Positions 1 to 11,171 of a DNA stretch of 64,000 nt are shown here, one piece after another (the stretch's first letter is position 1; every line of letters starts with the position of its first letter). Made by a program: the position numbers and the translations under genes. The stretch spans positions 16,354,062 to 16,418,061 of the forward strand of contig OY986973.1 in NCBI GenBank assembly GCA_963920575.1, written 5' to 3'. The notes under the pieces were generated by a model, which saw only the letters and a program-made list of their open reading frames with translations, was not told where the DNA came from and ran no database searches. Origin of the DNA: Narthecium ossifragum. Taxonomy: Eukaryota > Streptophyta > Magnoliopsida > Dioscoreales > Nartheciaceae.

Positions 1-234
1 GTAAAAGAAGAAAGAACCAATCGAGTTCTTTCATGCCAAAGAACTATGGCTAAAAGGGTAGAGATGCCACGATAAGAACGACACATTAAATGCAAAATTT
101 CAAGGGATATGGAGAGAGAATAAAAATGAGGTGGCGATTCGATTTCCTAGAGAGCAAGAAAGCTGTCAAATAACACTAGATGCGCTCATCTCGTCATAAA
201 TTCAAATTCCTTGATTACCGGATGGGGGGCAAAA
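1..234 (+). other. 3' end of an LTR-retrotransposon internal region with polypurine tract
   Basis: No conserved protein is recognisable here. The stretch ends in a purine-rich tract (221-234, gatggggggcaaaa) directly followed by TG at 235, which is how an internal region meets a 3' LTR. I infer this is the last part of an element that begins outside the window. Confidence 0.4.
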
Positions 235-1540
235 TGTTAGTCAAAATAATGGCTAACCAATCAATGATTGACATGCTAGTCTAATAAATATGATCGACAA
301 CCTTTCCAATCTAATGATGATGTTGTTCTAAAATAAGCAAAAGATTATTGACCAACAGAAAGCAACTATCATCTAAGGACGATGATAATCTTTAAAAAGG
401 GAAGTCATCGGCCAAGGACGATGATGATTTAAAGACAAGAAAGTTATCATGTAACACCCCGGCCTGCGGGCTCCCGGTCCGACCAGGATCCACCCGCGGG
501 CTTAGTATATACTTATATCGAATCCCGGACCATAACCAGGCGTTGTGGGATTGCTTACCCGGCTACCTGACTCAGCCCCGCCCTCCAGACGCAGGCATCT
601 TGTACCACGGTAGACCCAGCGGGCCTCACATATCAACTGAGAACGATGAAGATATGTACAAGAAAAGAGTATCGGCCAAAAAGGATGACATTGCAATATG
701 GGAAAGCTCATCAACCAGACACAACCGTCATCGGCTAAACCGTGATGTGAAGAAACGAGGAAACATCAGAGAACATGGGACACACGGCTTATCAAGAGTG
801 GAAGATGGAAGATAATAGAGAACGTGCTGAGTGGAAGTTATCGAACCACTCTAATATAAATAGTCTTTTCTTTCACCATGTAATCTCTCTCGCAAAATCT
901 ATCACATAGCCTACTCGCCTGAGTTCTTTCTTTCAGAATTTTTCCTGTTCATGTAAGTTAATTTTCTTTAATGAAATGATTACGTTTCTTCCATCTTTAA
1001 TTTCCCTTTTGTTCATAATGTAGTTTAAATTTCTGTTCTTAGATAGTGTTTGTAGAATGAAATCTTTAGAATGTTTTCTTTATCGTTTTCCTTAGAAACT
1101 TTCTTTATTGTTTCTTTAGATTAGTTTAATTTAAGAGTTTTAATATTTTAATCTAGATTAAGTTAAGCGATAGGTTTAAATTCATTTTTACTTTGATTTA
1201 GTAATTTAAGATGAACTTTACTGCTTTTTAAATTAACTTAATAGCTTTAGATAATTTCCCGTTTTTAGTAGATTAATTTAAGATTAAATTAAGTTTAATC
1301 CTGATAATTAGTCTTTATTAGATTATAAAATTAGGTTCAATTTAGATTTCTGTTTAACTTGACACCTCTATTCGAACATAGTTTCATGGAGTATAATTTT
1401 ACCACAATCTCCTAATTCTTGAGTGTTATGTAATTTTGACCTTCACTATTTGACCGGTCAACGGTTAAATTTCCAAGCTAACACCGCGGCTCCATATTCT
1501 CCATGAAATCTTCCAAACCCTAATTCTCTCTTTTCTCTAT
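235..1540 (+). mobile_element. LTR, probably a 3' LTR, plus strand; right end not resolved
   Basis: It begins with TGTTAGTC next to the polypurine tract. A TATA box (tataaa, 855-860) fits a plus-strand LTR promoter, and an AT-rich untranslated-like stretch follows. It is interrupted by the 181-bp mini-LTR at 450-630. The right end blends into AT-rich DNA near 1370-1540 and I could not fix it. No coding sequence is visible; the short ORFs here are not protein-like. Confidence 0.4.
450..630 (-). mobile_element. 181-bp miniature solo-LTR-like element
   Basis: On the plus strand it starts TGTAACACCCCGG and ends GGGCCTCACA, so on the minus strand it reads TGTGAGGCCC...GGGGTGTTACA. That is the same terminal architecture as the large 2.4-kb LTR family in this window. 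It is flanked by a perfect 5-bp target-site duplication TATCA (445-449 and 631-635). The body is GC-rich against AT-rich surroundings and has no coding capacity. I read it as a very short solo LTR or an internally deleted LTR. Confidence 0.7.
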
Positions 1541-4509
1541 ATGAGGCCTCTAATTTTCAGCCAGCAAACACCTTTTATATAGGTGAACTCCCGGAATTAC
1601 AGTTTTGGGTTAAGTTGGACTCTATTGCAACTCGAATTCTCTGGATTAATTCCCGGCAGCCTATTCTGGTCGCAATTGTGTCCAATCAAGCCAGATTTTG
1701 AGAACGAGTCCAACACATAAGATGTATATTAGGACGTCGTCTGTCAGATCCTGAAGATATGATAATATTCGGACTTATATGGAATATTTAACAAATATTC
1801 TCCTGAACATTGACGGACCAGTTTTCAGCATATGTATATATCTTTATTGTGAGGACCTGTCCCTCTACCCCTGTGGCTCGTTGTTGACCGCAAGGGCAAT
1901 TTGGTAAATTGCGCCTTGTTGGTTTGTTTCACACCCGCGTGTGCACACACCGGCCTTGTTTGTGTTAATGCTTATTTAGAACGGCTAGGTGGACCCGGGA
2001 TCGGAAGATCCCAGCTCGGGCGCGCGGAAGCTTGCCTTTGGGCAGCTGACGACCCTTGAGCGATCGATCGCTCCTTGGGACGATCGATCGGACTCGATCC
2101 GACTTGGTGTTGGGATCGAGCCAGGGCGCGAGCGATCGATCGCTCCTTGGAGCGACCGATCGGAATCTCGTCGGTGGCTTTTCTGCTTCGCGAGGACGGC
2201 CACCGCTGGCCGTCGTTCTCCCCTGTCAGAGGGGGAGGACTTTCTCCTCCGCTCCCCCAGCTTTACCCCCTCTTTCCCAGCTTTCCCCTCCCCCTTTCCC
2301 CTCTTTTCTTCCCCTCCTCTTCCTCCTTCTCCTCTCTTTCTTCTTCCTTCTTTCTTTCTTCCCCCGAGAGCCCTGTTTTCCCCTATTCCGGCAGCCAACC
2401 TTCCTCACCTCCGTTCTCCCTCCTCCGGCCATCTTTTTCGGCGTTCTAAGGCTCGTTGGATTCGTGACAACGAGAGGAAGATCCCTGAAGTGGTTTGGAA
2501 GCTTGTTGGTGATCAAATCGCGGGGAATCAGCCGAGGAAAGCGCAGCTAGGTAGGGTTATACCTACTGTGTTCTTTTCGGGTTTTCTTGAGATCTAGCCG
2601 TTGGATCTTATTGATCCTTCCTTTGTTGGATTCCTTATACCTGTTATATTTACTGATTCAAGTTTCATGTTAATCAGTTGAGATTTGAGTAGGTTTTATG
2701 CAAGATTAGTCTCGGATTTCTGGTTTTCTGCTGTTCTTGAGAAACAGCCGGCTTGCGGCGAGTTTTCCGGCCGGGAAGTACATGATCTTGGCTTTTCATA
2801 AACATAAGAGTTGTAGAGCTATTCGTTAGCTTTCTATTCCATCTTGTTTCATATTTTTCCGACTTATGTACGATTTCTTATGAATTGTTTTCTGGAGGAC
2901 TGCGTTGCAGCAATTAATGGGTAAGTTAGTTTGATTAACGATTTTGATTAGCGTTTTCCCGTTAATCCAACCATTGGATGATTATGATTTTTGGATATGA
3001 TGATCCTGGTTTATACACCTACTGGTTACTAAGTTGGATCTTGAATCCGACGTCGTTTAGACGTCGGATTGACGGGATCAATTAGCCCCTAAGTAGAGGC
3101 TTTGGGTGTTTTTGAATATAATATTATATTTCGGAATATAATATTATATTGTGTTTTTTTCATCATCGTTTTCGGGGTTGCTTCCCGTTGCAGGAGTCCA
3201 CGGGTGACGGTCGCTGTACCGTCGTAATGCCGGGACCCGCTGCGGATCGGCTGGCAGCGGTTGGTGGTACCGCTGCAGCGATCCAGTAGACTTATATGAT
3301 GCTTGACATACTATTGCATGTCTTTCCTATTTTATCTGTGTATGTCATAACATGCATTGTTGTTGTGTGCATTAGTTGCATTGGTTAGGGCGTGGGTGAT
3401 CTTTGGGTCACCGTCCCGAGGCTGGAAGCTCGGACTTAGCCCTAGGACAGGGGTTGGGTGATTTGGACCCGGTTTGAATTGTAGTGTCCAGTCGATTCGA
3501 TGATAGGCTTAGATGACTAGAGCACTTGTGGATTGATGATTGTAGAGGTCGTGTCGGCCTTGAGTCGGATGCTGAGGTGTAGCCAGTGTCCCACTGTGCT
3601 GACCCGGGGAGTAGTGAAGTTGCCTACTCTGCTTGTGTCGCCAGTATTGTTCCTGCTTTTGAGTGCTGCTCCTAAGCCTCAGGGACACGCGGTGGGGTTA
3701 TGGGACCCCTGTATACACCCAGGTCCTACTTGAGGGTGACACTGTTGTGTTTCCCTCTTCCTTCTGTGTGATGTAGTGTAGATCCCTACTGAGCTTAGTG
3801 CTCACTCCTACCCGGGCTGCGTTTTGCAGGTGCAGGCGGCAGTACCTCTTCTGTGGCCCCTACCGGGCAGTTGGTTGGCGGTGCGGCGGCGCCAGGTGGA
3901 GTCTGAGAGGTGGTGATCCTTTACACCTTTTATCCTATGTTAGATAGTCTCCTAGGGGAGCAATGTTGTATTTGAACTCCCCCCCTTTTCGAGGATTATG
4001 TATATTAAATCTTTTGAGTTTTGAATCTGTGGTTCGAGGCTTCATTATTATATTGTCTTTTAATTGGGGGTGTTTTGGTGAAATGTTAGGGAGACCAATA
4101 GGTTAGAAGGAACCCTCACCAGCTTTGTTTTCCGCGTTTTGTAGGTTCCGGTTCGCGTCGCCCGGCCCGGTTGAGCTTTCGCGGGTCGGGGCGCGACATT
4201 TATATTCTTCAAAACTAGTATTCATCTACCAGAAATCTTGCAAAGTGTTAAACATGAAAGTTGTAAGTCTTGAATTCTTATAGAAGTGCTCCAAATTTTA
4301 TGAAATTAGGATTTATCAGGAGAATGTGCTGAATTCTTTTCAAACTGACAGCAGAGCAGCATAATTTCAACATATTAGTCTTTTTCTGTATTTTCTAACT
4401 TGAATTTTCATTAAACCTGAAATCATTTAACAAACTATCAAATACAAACACTCTCGGGCTAACAAAGGTAAATTAAGGGGTTTAAGTATGAATATTTAGT
4501 GACTCATCA
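1541..4509 (-). mobile_element. Partial LTR of the TGATGAGTCACT family, split by a solo LTR
   Basis: The reverse complement of 4199-4509 and then 1541-1847 matches, block after block, the start of the LTR at 59380-60731. It begins with the same TGATGAGTCACTAAATATTC and keeps the shared TATA-proximal region. The copy loses similarity left of about 1541, so its 3' part is missing or diverged. It was the target of the solo LTR at 1848-4198. Confidence 0.65.
1848..4198 (+). mobile_element. Solo LTR, 2351 bp, Del/Tekay-like family
   Basis: It starts TGTGAGGACC and ends GGTCGGGGCGCGACA, with a perfect 5-bp duplication TTTAT on both sides (1843-1847, 4199-4203). No PBS, PPT or coding region lies within, so this is a solo LTR left by LTR-LTR recombination. 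The U3 part carries a GATCGATC cluster (2061-2170) followed by a long pyrimidine-rich tract (2260-2420). Long ORFs here (up to 202 codons) are by-products of GC-rich low-complexity sequence. Length and ends suit Del/Tekay chromovirus LTRs; the family link rests on relatives at 11172-12981 and 19351-22840 that keep pol remnants. Confidence 0.85.
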
Positions 4510-4670
4510 GAATTCCTCGCATAAATAAGGAATTCATAGACGGGGCGGGGGTGGGGGTTCGCAAGCTAAGTAAGAGTAAGGAATTCATAGGCTAAGTAAG
4601 AAATTCCTCGCATAAGTAAGGAATTCATAGGCTAAGTAAGGAATCCTCACATAAGTAAGGAATTCATATG
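4510..4670. repeat. Minisatellite of GGAATTCATAGGCTAAGTAA-type units
   Basis: Imperfect tandem copies of a roughly 30-40-bp unit built from 'aaggaattcatag', 'gctaagtaag' and 'aattcctcgcataag'. The repeats start at the end of the LTR fragment and have no coding potential. Confidence 0.7.
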
Positions 4671-4675
4671 ATAGC

Positions 4676-4915
4676 TGCTCTCTCTCTGCACCCGATCTCT
4701 CTCTCCATCGACTCTCTCTCTCTCTCCACCCGATCTCTCTCTCCATCGACTCTCTCTCTCTCTCCACCCGATCTCTCTCTCCATCGACTCTCTCTCTCTC
4801 CCCCCGACCTCTCTCTCTCTCTCCCCCCCCCCCCTGACCTCTCTCTTTCTCTCGCCAACCTCTCTCTCCCCCCCCCGACCTCTCTCTCTCTCTCTCCCCG
4901 ACCTCTCTCTCTTCG
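4676..4915. repeat. CT-rich low-complexity tract with a 38-bp tandem repeat
   Basis: A (CT)n-dominated tract. Within it the motif cccgatctctctctccatcg recurs at 4691, 4729 and 4767, a 38-bp period, followed by C-runs and more CT dinucleotides to about 4910. The 60-190-codon frames across it on both strands are simple-repeat artefacts. Confidence 0.85.
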
Positions 4916-5022
4916 TCAACGTCTCCGGGAACCTATTGAAGTTGTTCCTGTATGGGGATGCGATCGAGCATCCGATGACGTTCAAGGAGGTCGCCATCGC
5001 TGGCATCAAGTTCCAGAAGCTC
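4914..5022 (+). other. Short coding-like fragment of unknown origin
   Basis: About 36 codons (reading FVNVSGNLLKLFLYGDAI, then EHPMTFKEVAIAGIKFQKLL) have balanced, non-repetitive composition between low-complexity tracts. The reading enters a CTC-rich tract at about 5022. I do not recognise the family. It could be a gene fragment carried by a transposon whose right half continues at 9081 beyond the inverted solo LTR. Confidence 0.25.
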
Positions 5023-7290
5023 CTCCGGCTCCGGCTCTTCCCCCTCTCCTCCTCTCCTCCTCCCCTCTTCTCCGGCTCCTCCTCCCCTCCTGCTTTCTCC
5101 TCTGTTTCTCTCTCTCTTCTCCATCGCCTCCTCCCCTCCGGCTCGGCTCCCCTTGTCGCGCCCCGACCCGCGAAAGCCCAACCGGGCCGGGCGACGCAAA
5201 CCGAAACCTAACAAACCGCAGAAAATATGTTGGCGAGAGTTTCCTCTAACCTATTGGTCTCCCTAACAATCACCACAAACACCCTCAATTTAAAAAGACA
5301 TAATTAAAGAAGCCTCGAACCACAAATTACAAAACCCAAATGAATTTAATATACATATCCTCGGAGAGGGGAAGATCCAAATACAACATTTATACAAACA
5401 CTCCTGTCGGAGACTAACTAACATAGGGTTCAAAAGCAGTAAAAGATCGCCACCTTTGAGACTCTGCCTGGTGCCGCCACACCGTCGACCAACTGCCCGG
5501 TAGGGGCCACCAAAGAAGAGCTAACACCTGTACCTGCAAAACACAGCCCGGATAGGAGTGAGCACTAAGCTCAGTAGGGTTCTACACTACGACACACAGA
5601 AGGAAGAGGGAAACGCAATACTGTCGCCCTCAAGTAAGACTTGGATGTAGACAGGGGTCCCATAACCCCACTTCGTGTCCCTGAGGCCCACGATCATGGT
5701 CTTCCAGAAGAACTTGTCACATGTCAGGTCACACTCAGTAAGCATGACTAACACTACTAGCCCACAAGCAGGGAACGGCACTGCAGGCGGGAAACTGCAC
5801 CGCTAAGTAGTCAATCTCTCTATTCAAGGGTCAACACAGTAGGGCACCGGCTACAACTCAGCATCCAACTCGAGGCCGACACGACATCTACAATCATCAA
5901 GCAACATGTGTACCAGTCATTTAGGCCTATCATCAAGTTTGACTGGACACCACAATTCAAACCGGGTCCAAACTACCCAATCCCGGTCCTAAGGCTAAAT
6001 CCGAGCTTCTAGCCTCGGGACGACGACCGACAAATCACCCACGCCCTAACAATGCAACTAATGCGTAACAAAGAATGCATGCTATGAACATACACGAGTA
6101 AGAGGTAAGCATGCAACATTATGTTAAAGATAGCATACAAGTCCAAAAGGATCGCTGCAGCGGTACTACCAACCGCTGCCAGCCAATCCGCAGTGGGTCC
6201 CGGCATTACGACGGTATCGCGACCGTCAACCGCGAACTCCTGCAATGGGAAGCAACCCTAAAACCTCTGATCAACAGTAAAATATAATATTATATGTTTC
6301 GAACATATAATATTATTTAAATTACCGAAATCCTCTACTTCGAGGCTAATTGACCCTGTCGATCTGACGTCCAGACGACGTCGGATTGGAGATCCAACTT
6401 AGACATCGGTTGATCAACATGCCGGGATCAACATATCCAAAATCAGGAAACATCCAACGGTTCGATTAACAGGAAAACACTAATCAAAACCGCTAATCAA
6501 ACTAACTTACCATTTACTTGCTGCAACACAACCCACCAGTAAGAAATTCATAACAAATCGTAGGAAAATCTGACAATTATGAAATCAGTTGGGTCTGAGA
6601 GTAGATTCACAAATCTACAACTCTTATGTTCATCACAACCCGAGAACATGCACGTCCCGATCGAAAAACTCGTCGTAAACCGGTTGTTCTTCAAGAACTA
6701 CAGAAACCGGAAAATCCGAGATTAATCATGCTTAAATCCTACTAAAATCACAACCAAAGCTTGTGAAACATATAACAGAAATTATAATAAGTTAGAGGCA
6801 TCCAAAAACACCAAGAACATCAATATCTAACGGCTAGATCAAAAGAAAACCCCTAAACTAACTCAGGTAGGTAGAAACCTACCGGAAACGCTAAACCTCG
6901 GCTAATTCTCCGCTAACCAGTCACCAACCAAGCTTCAAACCATACCAGGGATCTTCCTCACGCTGCCAAGGATCCAACAAGCTTCGAAACACCCAAAACG
7001 GTGGCCGGAGGAGGGAGAACGGAGAAGAAGAAAGCTGCCGGAAAAACAGGGGAAGCAGAGCCACGGGAAGAAAAAAGAAGAAGGATGAAGAAGGAGAAGG
7101 AGAAGAGGAAGAAGAGGAAGGGGAAAAGCCGGGGAAGGAGGAGAAGAAGAAGAAAAGGGAGAGGAGAGGGGAGAAAGTCCTCTCTCCCTCTGACAGTGGA
7201 GAGCGACGGCCAACGACAGCCGTCCTCTCAAACTCCACCGTCAAGACTTTCTGGCAAAGAAGGATCGATCTTCTTCTCAAGGAAGATCGA

Positions 7291-8703
7291 TGATGAGAAT
7301 ATAAAATGTCATATGTTTCTCCCTTAATGTTTAGTCTTCTGTACTTATTTTGTTCCTAAATATACTCATTATTCTTATATTTTGATTTAGGATGCAATTG
7401 AAGACCTAAAGTGCAAAACGAAGCTAATTGAGCAATTCTGGACATTCTGCACAGCAGTTAGTAATTTGACCATAACTTCTTTATACAAACTCTGATTGGG
7501 ATGATCCAGGATGCGTTGGAAAGCTAAGGAAGAGATCTACAACTTTGATGTTTGGAGGTTTTGCTGATTCAGGCTGAATAAAGACAGAAAAATTGATGAA
7601 GCCATCAGACTCGGAATTGCTGCACCTGCACTTGGGTTGGACGAGATTCAACTTTGGAGTCCAGATTTGATTCATGAAGATCCCAGCTGGGAGCACCACA
7701 TTTCCTAGTTATATTAGGAGTTTATTTGATCTTTCCTTGATTAGTGGGATTTGCTTATCTTTAAAAGAGGAAAGATTAGTTGGGAGAGGATTCTCACATT
7801 CCTCTATCCCACGTACCCCTCTCTCACTCATCTATCTCTATTATTTAAGGCTGCCACTACCTCTTAGGGCCGGATCTATCCTCTCTCTTTTTAGTTTTTC
7901 TTTTGTTTTCTTTCTTTTCTTTTGTGTTATTCATGGCCCTGCGTGGCTAAACTTTGATACTTGGTCGAAGGAGACGGAAGCCTCGGAATCGATAAAACTG
8001 TGAGATCTAATTAGTTTTTATTGTTCAATTTATGCTTTGAGTATTGAATATTCTTCTGTGTTTATTTTCATGATTGTCTTGTTTAATTACTAGGAGCGCT
8101 ACTAGTTTATTATTCATTGCAATCTACTGCTAGGTTGGATATCAAATCTGGAATTGTTTGATCCCTCTAATCTGCGAAGCAACTAGGATCTAATAATTTA
8201 CTGCTGATCAGATCTTGTTAGATCTTAGGAAGAATATTCGACTAGATTAAATGCAACCGCTTGTGCTTGTGTTGTTTAGCTTCATCGATCTCCCTATTCT
8301 TAAGGCTGCTATTAGATTAAATCTACAGCGCGTGTCTTAGGTTGTTTAGTAGTTAGGGTTGATTAGATCGCTTGTTTCTAATTAACTATGATTGAGGAGA
8401 GATTCGGATTTCATTCGAACGGTGAATATTCATGGTATGAATTGATTGATACTTGCATCTATGATCAGTTGTTGGATTCCGATGGTGGATGTTGACTTAG
8501 ACCAAGGTTAGTTCTTCTGATTCACTTCGCTCTTTAATTTTAATTATTTCTTAGTTTCTTTTCGTCATTCTCAAAACCCCTTTTTTGTTCACGAAGCACA
8601 AAACTAGGCTAGGCATTCCTCGTGGGATCGACTCGTACTCGCACTACTACATTTGTTTTGAAGAGTATTGATTTTATTTTTGAGTGCCTGCGACAGCACA
8701 TCA
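7291..8703 (+). mobile_element. Solo LTR, 1413 bp, Tat/Athila-like family
   Basis: It begins TGATGAG and ends CGACAGCACATCA, with a perfect 5-bp duplication ATCGA (7286-7290, 8704-8708). The motif cgtgggatcgactcgtact (8630-8648) near the right end is the kind of GGATCGACTC signature also present near the 3' ends of the LTRs at 56088-57679 and, reversed, 43767-45291. This sets the plus orientation. No internal region is present. It landed inside the GATCGATC repeat block of the host LTR. Confidence 0.8.
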
Positions 8704-8811
8704 ATCGATCTCCTTAGCAAAGAAGATCGATCTCCTTAGCAAGGAAGATCGATCTCCTTAGCAAGGAAGATCGATCTCCTTAGCAAGGAAGATCGATCTC
8801 CTTTGCCCAGA
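8704..8811. repeat. 22-bp tandem repeat containing GATCGATC
   Basis: About five head-to-tail copies of a 22-bp unit (gatcgatctccttagcaagg plus aa), nearly identical. They lie in the U3 side of the inverted LTR, right beside the insertion point of the 1413-bp solo LTR. Confidence 0.85.
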
Positions 8812-9080
8812 AACTCAAACTTGTGCTAAAACACAAGCCCAAACTCGGATCTTCCGATCCCGGGTTCACCTAACCATTCTAATCAAACACTAACACAAAC
8901 TAGGTCAATGTGTGCACACGCGGGTGTGGAACAAACCGACAAGACACAAATTACCAAATTGCCCTTGTGGCCCAAGAAACAATGTGATCCACCGGATCGC
9001 ACGCTCGACGCGAAACAATCAAACGAACCACGGGTCCGACCCAGCCGGTCGACCCAGGAGTAGAGGGACAGGTCCTCACA

Positions 9081-9791
9081 CCCCTCTTCTTCGTTTCCTC
9101 CTCTCCTCTAGCTTCCTCCTCTGTTTCTCTCTCTCTCCTCCCTCTTCCTTTGTTTCTCAAGCACCTCGCCCGCCACCCCTGCCCCGCCTACAACGACCCC
9201 CATACCTGCCGCCCCCTCCCCGCCCCGGTACTCCTTCACGAACGGCTCCACCATCACCGTCGGGTTTGCCTTCACCACCACCCTCCTCCCCTCGCAACCG
9301 CGGAAGGCCCGCCAACCCGATACTCCTTTAAGAAGAAGATAGATCTTCTAAAGCATATCTCTCTGTCAAGATAAAGATCGATCTTTTTAAAAGAAAAGAT
9401 CGATCTTCTCAAACATTACTCTCTATCATCTCTGGCTCATGGAAGATCGATCTTTTAATTCTAAAATTTCAACTTCTTTCTGAGCAATACGTCATTGGTA
9501 CTAAAAATGCCATAATTTCCTCTAGGAAACTCGAAATCAAGAACCGTAAAATTCTCCAGAAACTAGACTTCCAGAGATTTCCAGTAATGTGTGGAAAATC
9601 AACTGGTTCTTCTTGACCAGGTACAGTTTAATATTTGAAGTTGACCAATGTAATCTTTTATTCTTCTTTGCTTCTTTTGACTCCTATTTCCTGTTATTTT
9701 CAACAACTTGTGTGAAGCATCATATAAGTGTAAAAACAATACTAAAGAGCTAATTCAGGATGAAGAATCCGGCAATTGGGCTGGCGATAAG
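9081..9791. other. Target DNA between two solo LTRs; no gene recognised
   Basis: The left part (9081-9330) is CT/CCG-rich and continues the low-complexity DNA left of 5154, as the CCCCT duplication shows. At 9380-9450 are four 'gatcgatctt'-type palindromes. The rest is AT-rich with no convincing coding frame. The 139-codon frame at 8912-9331 starts inside the LTR and is proline/serine low complexity. Confidence 0.5.
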
Positions 9792-11171
9792 TGTGAGGAC
9801 CCGTTCCTCCAACCCGGTCCAACCGTGTTAGGTCGAGGGTCTAGCCCGTTTGGCTTTATTCCGCGATCGAGTTGATCGCGAAGACCCCAAGGGCAATTTC
9901 GTAAATTGCGCCTTGACGGTTGGTTTCACACCCGCGTTGTAAACTCATGGCCCCCTTGCTTGTTATTTTTGCTTTTTAGAACCTCAGACGAACTTGGGAT
10001 CGAAAGATCTGAGTTCGGGCTCGCGGAACATGTCTTTAGGACAGCTGTCAGCCCAAACCGATCGATCGCTCCAGGGAGCGATCGGTCAGATTCGAGGTTG
10101 GCACCGCCTCTGACGTGTCTGGATAAGGACGCGAACCGACGTAGTCTGATCGATTGCTCGGGTAGCAACCAATCGGACTCGGGCCTATAAGTAGCCCACG
10201 AACTGCCTCTGTTTTCCCCTTTTTCTTCTTCTCCTCCTTCTTCTCTCCGCTGAGGCTAGGGTTTCGTGGCTAATGGTGTTCTAGGAGCTTGGAGAGGTCG
10301 GCAACAAGGGGAAGAGCAGATCCTTACCTCTCTTGAACGGATTAATCGTGGATTATTGTAGAAAGGTAAGATTCTAACCCTAGGGATTGATTTGATTTTC
10401 TTGGTTGCTTTATTGCTTAAATTGTTGATCAATCTATGCTAGATGGTTATCCTAGATATGATTAATATCTGTTTGAAGCTTGATTGGATTTTGGTTGGAT
10501 TTAAACCGGATTTAATTGACTTTTTCCATGATTTATTCCTTGTTTTCTGCTCTAGCCGAAACAGATATGTTATAGCTTGGTTTCCAACTTCTACGTGTAT
10601 GATCTCAGTTGACCTTCTACATGAAAGTTGTAGATCTCTGGATTATATTTCATTTCCAAATGGTTTCAAGATTTTTGGTGCTATGTATAATTTCTGGTGA
10701 ATTAAATGGCCGGTATGTGCTGAAACAGGGCAGTTGATTTAAACTAAGGATTTAAGTGGTTTTTCGTTATTTTGGATGAGATGAACTTAGTGATGTTTAG
10801 GTTTCGTATGAAAATTTTGGTGTTAATCCAAGTTATTTTCAATAGGAGTTTGATTAGTTTATCAAATCTGAGATTTTACCGAAATAGTAGGTTTTGATCT
10901 ATTTCTGTCTATCCGATCGATGTAGTTTTCATATATGTGATTCAGGGTATGCTATTGAGTGGGTACATCAAGTTTCATGTCAATCGGACAACTAGATTGA
11001 AAGATATGATTTTTTGAGTTTCATGACATAATTGGTTTGATTTCTGTAAATCAATTATTTTAATCATATCCTGAATATATATTATTTTAAGCCCGTGCGT
11101 GGTTTGTGGTTGAACCAGGGGACTTGCGGCTCTCCTGGGATGTGTAGAATAAATGGGCCTTAAGTACGCCC

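Larger units (their letters stand above)
5154..9080 (-). mobile_element. Solo LTR (about 2.5 kb net), inverted, split by another solo LTR
   Basis: The plus strand begins TGTCGCGCCCCGACC and ends GGTCCTCACA, the reverse complement of the TGTGAGGACC...GGGCGCGACA family. A perfect duplication CCCCT flanks it (5149-5153, 9081-9085). Removing the insertion at 7291-8703 and its duplicated ATCGA leaves about 2509 bp, normal for the family. The U3 side is rich in GATCGATC (7262-7290, 8704-8811). No PBS or pol is present. Confidence 0.85.

Noticed and set aside
4668..5249. 193-codon ORF of 'SLSLPPP' type and its antisense partners
   Set aside because: A translation of a (CT)n/C-rich simple repeat that also runs across an LTR boundary at 5154.
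8704..8811. CRISPR-like regular repeat
   Set aside because: Units are contiguous with no spacers, in a plant LTR; no cas-like genes anywhere.
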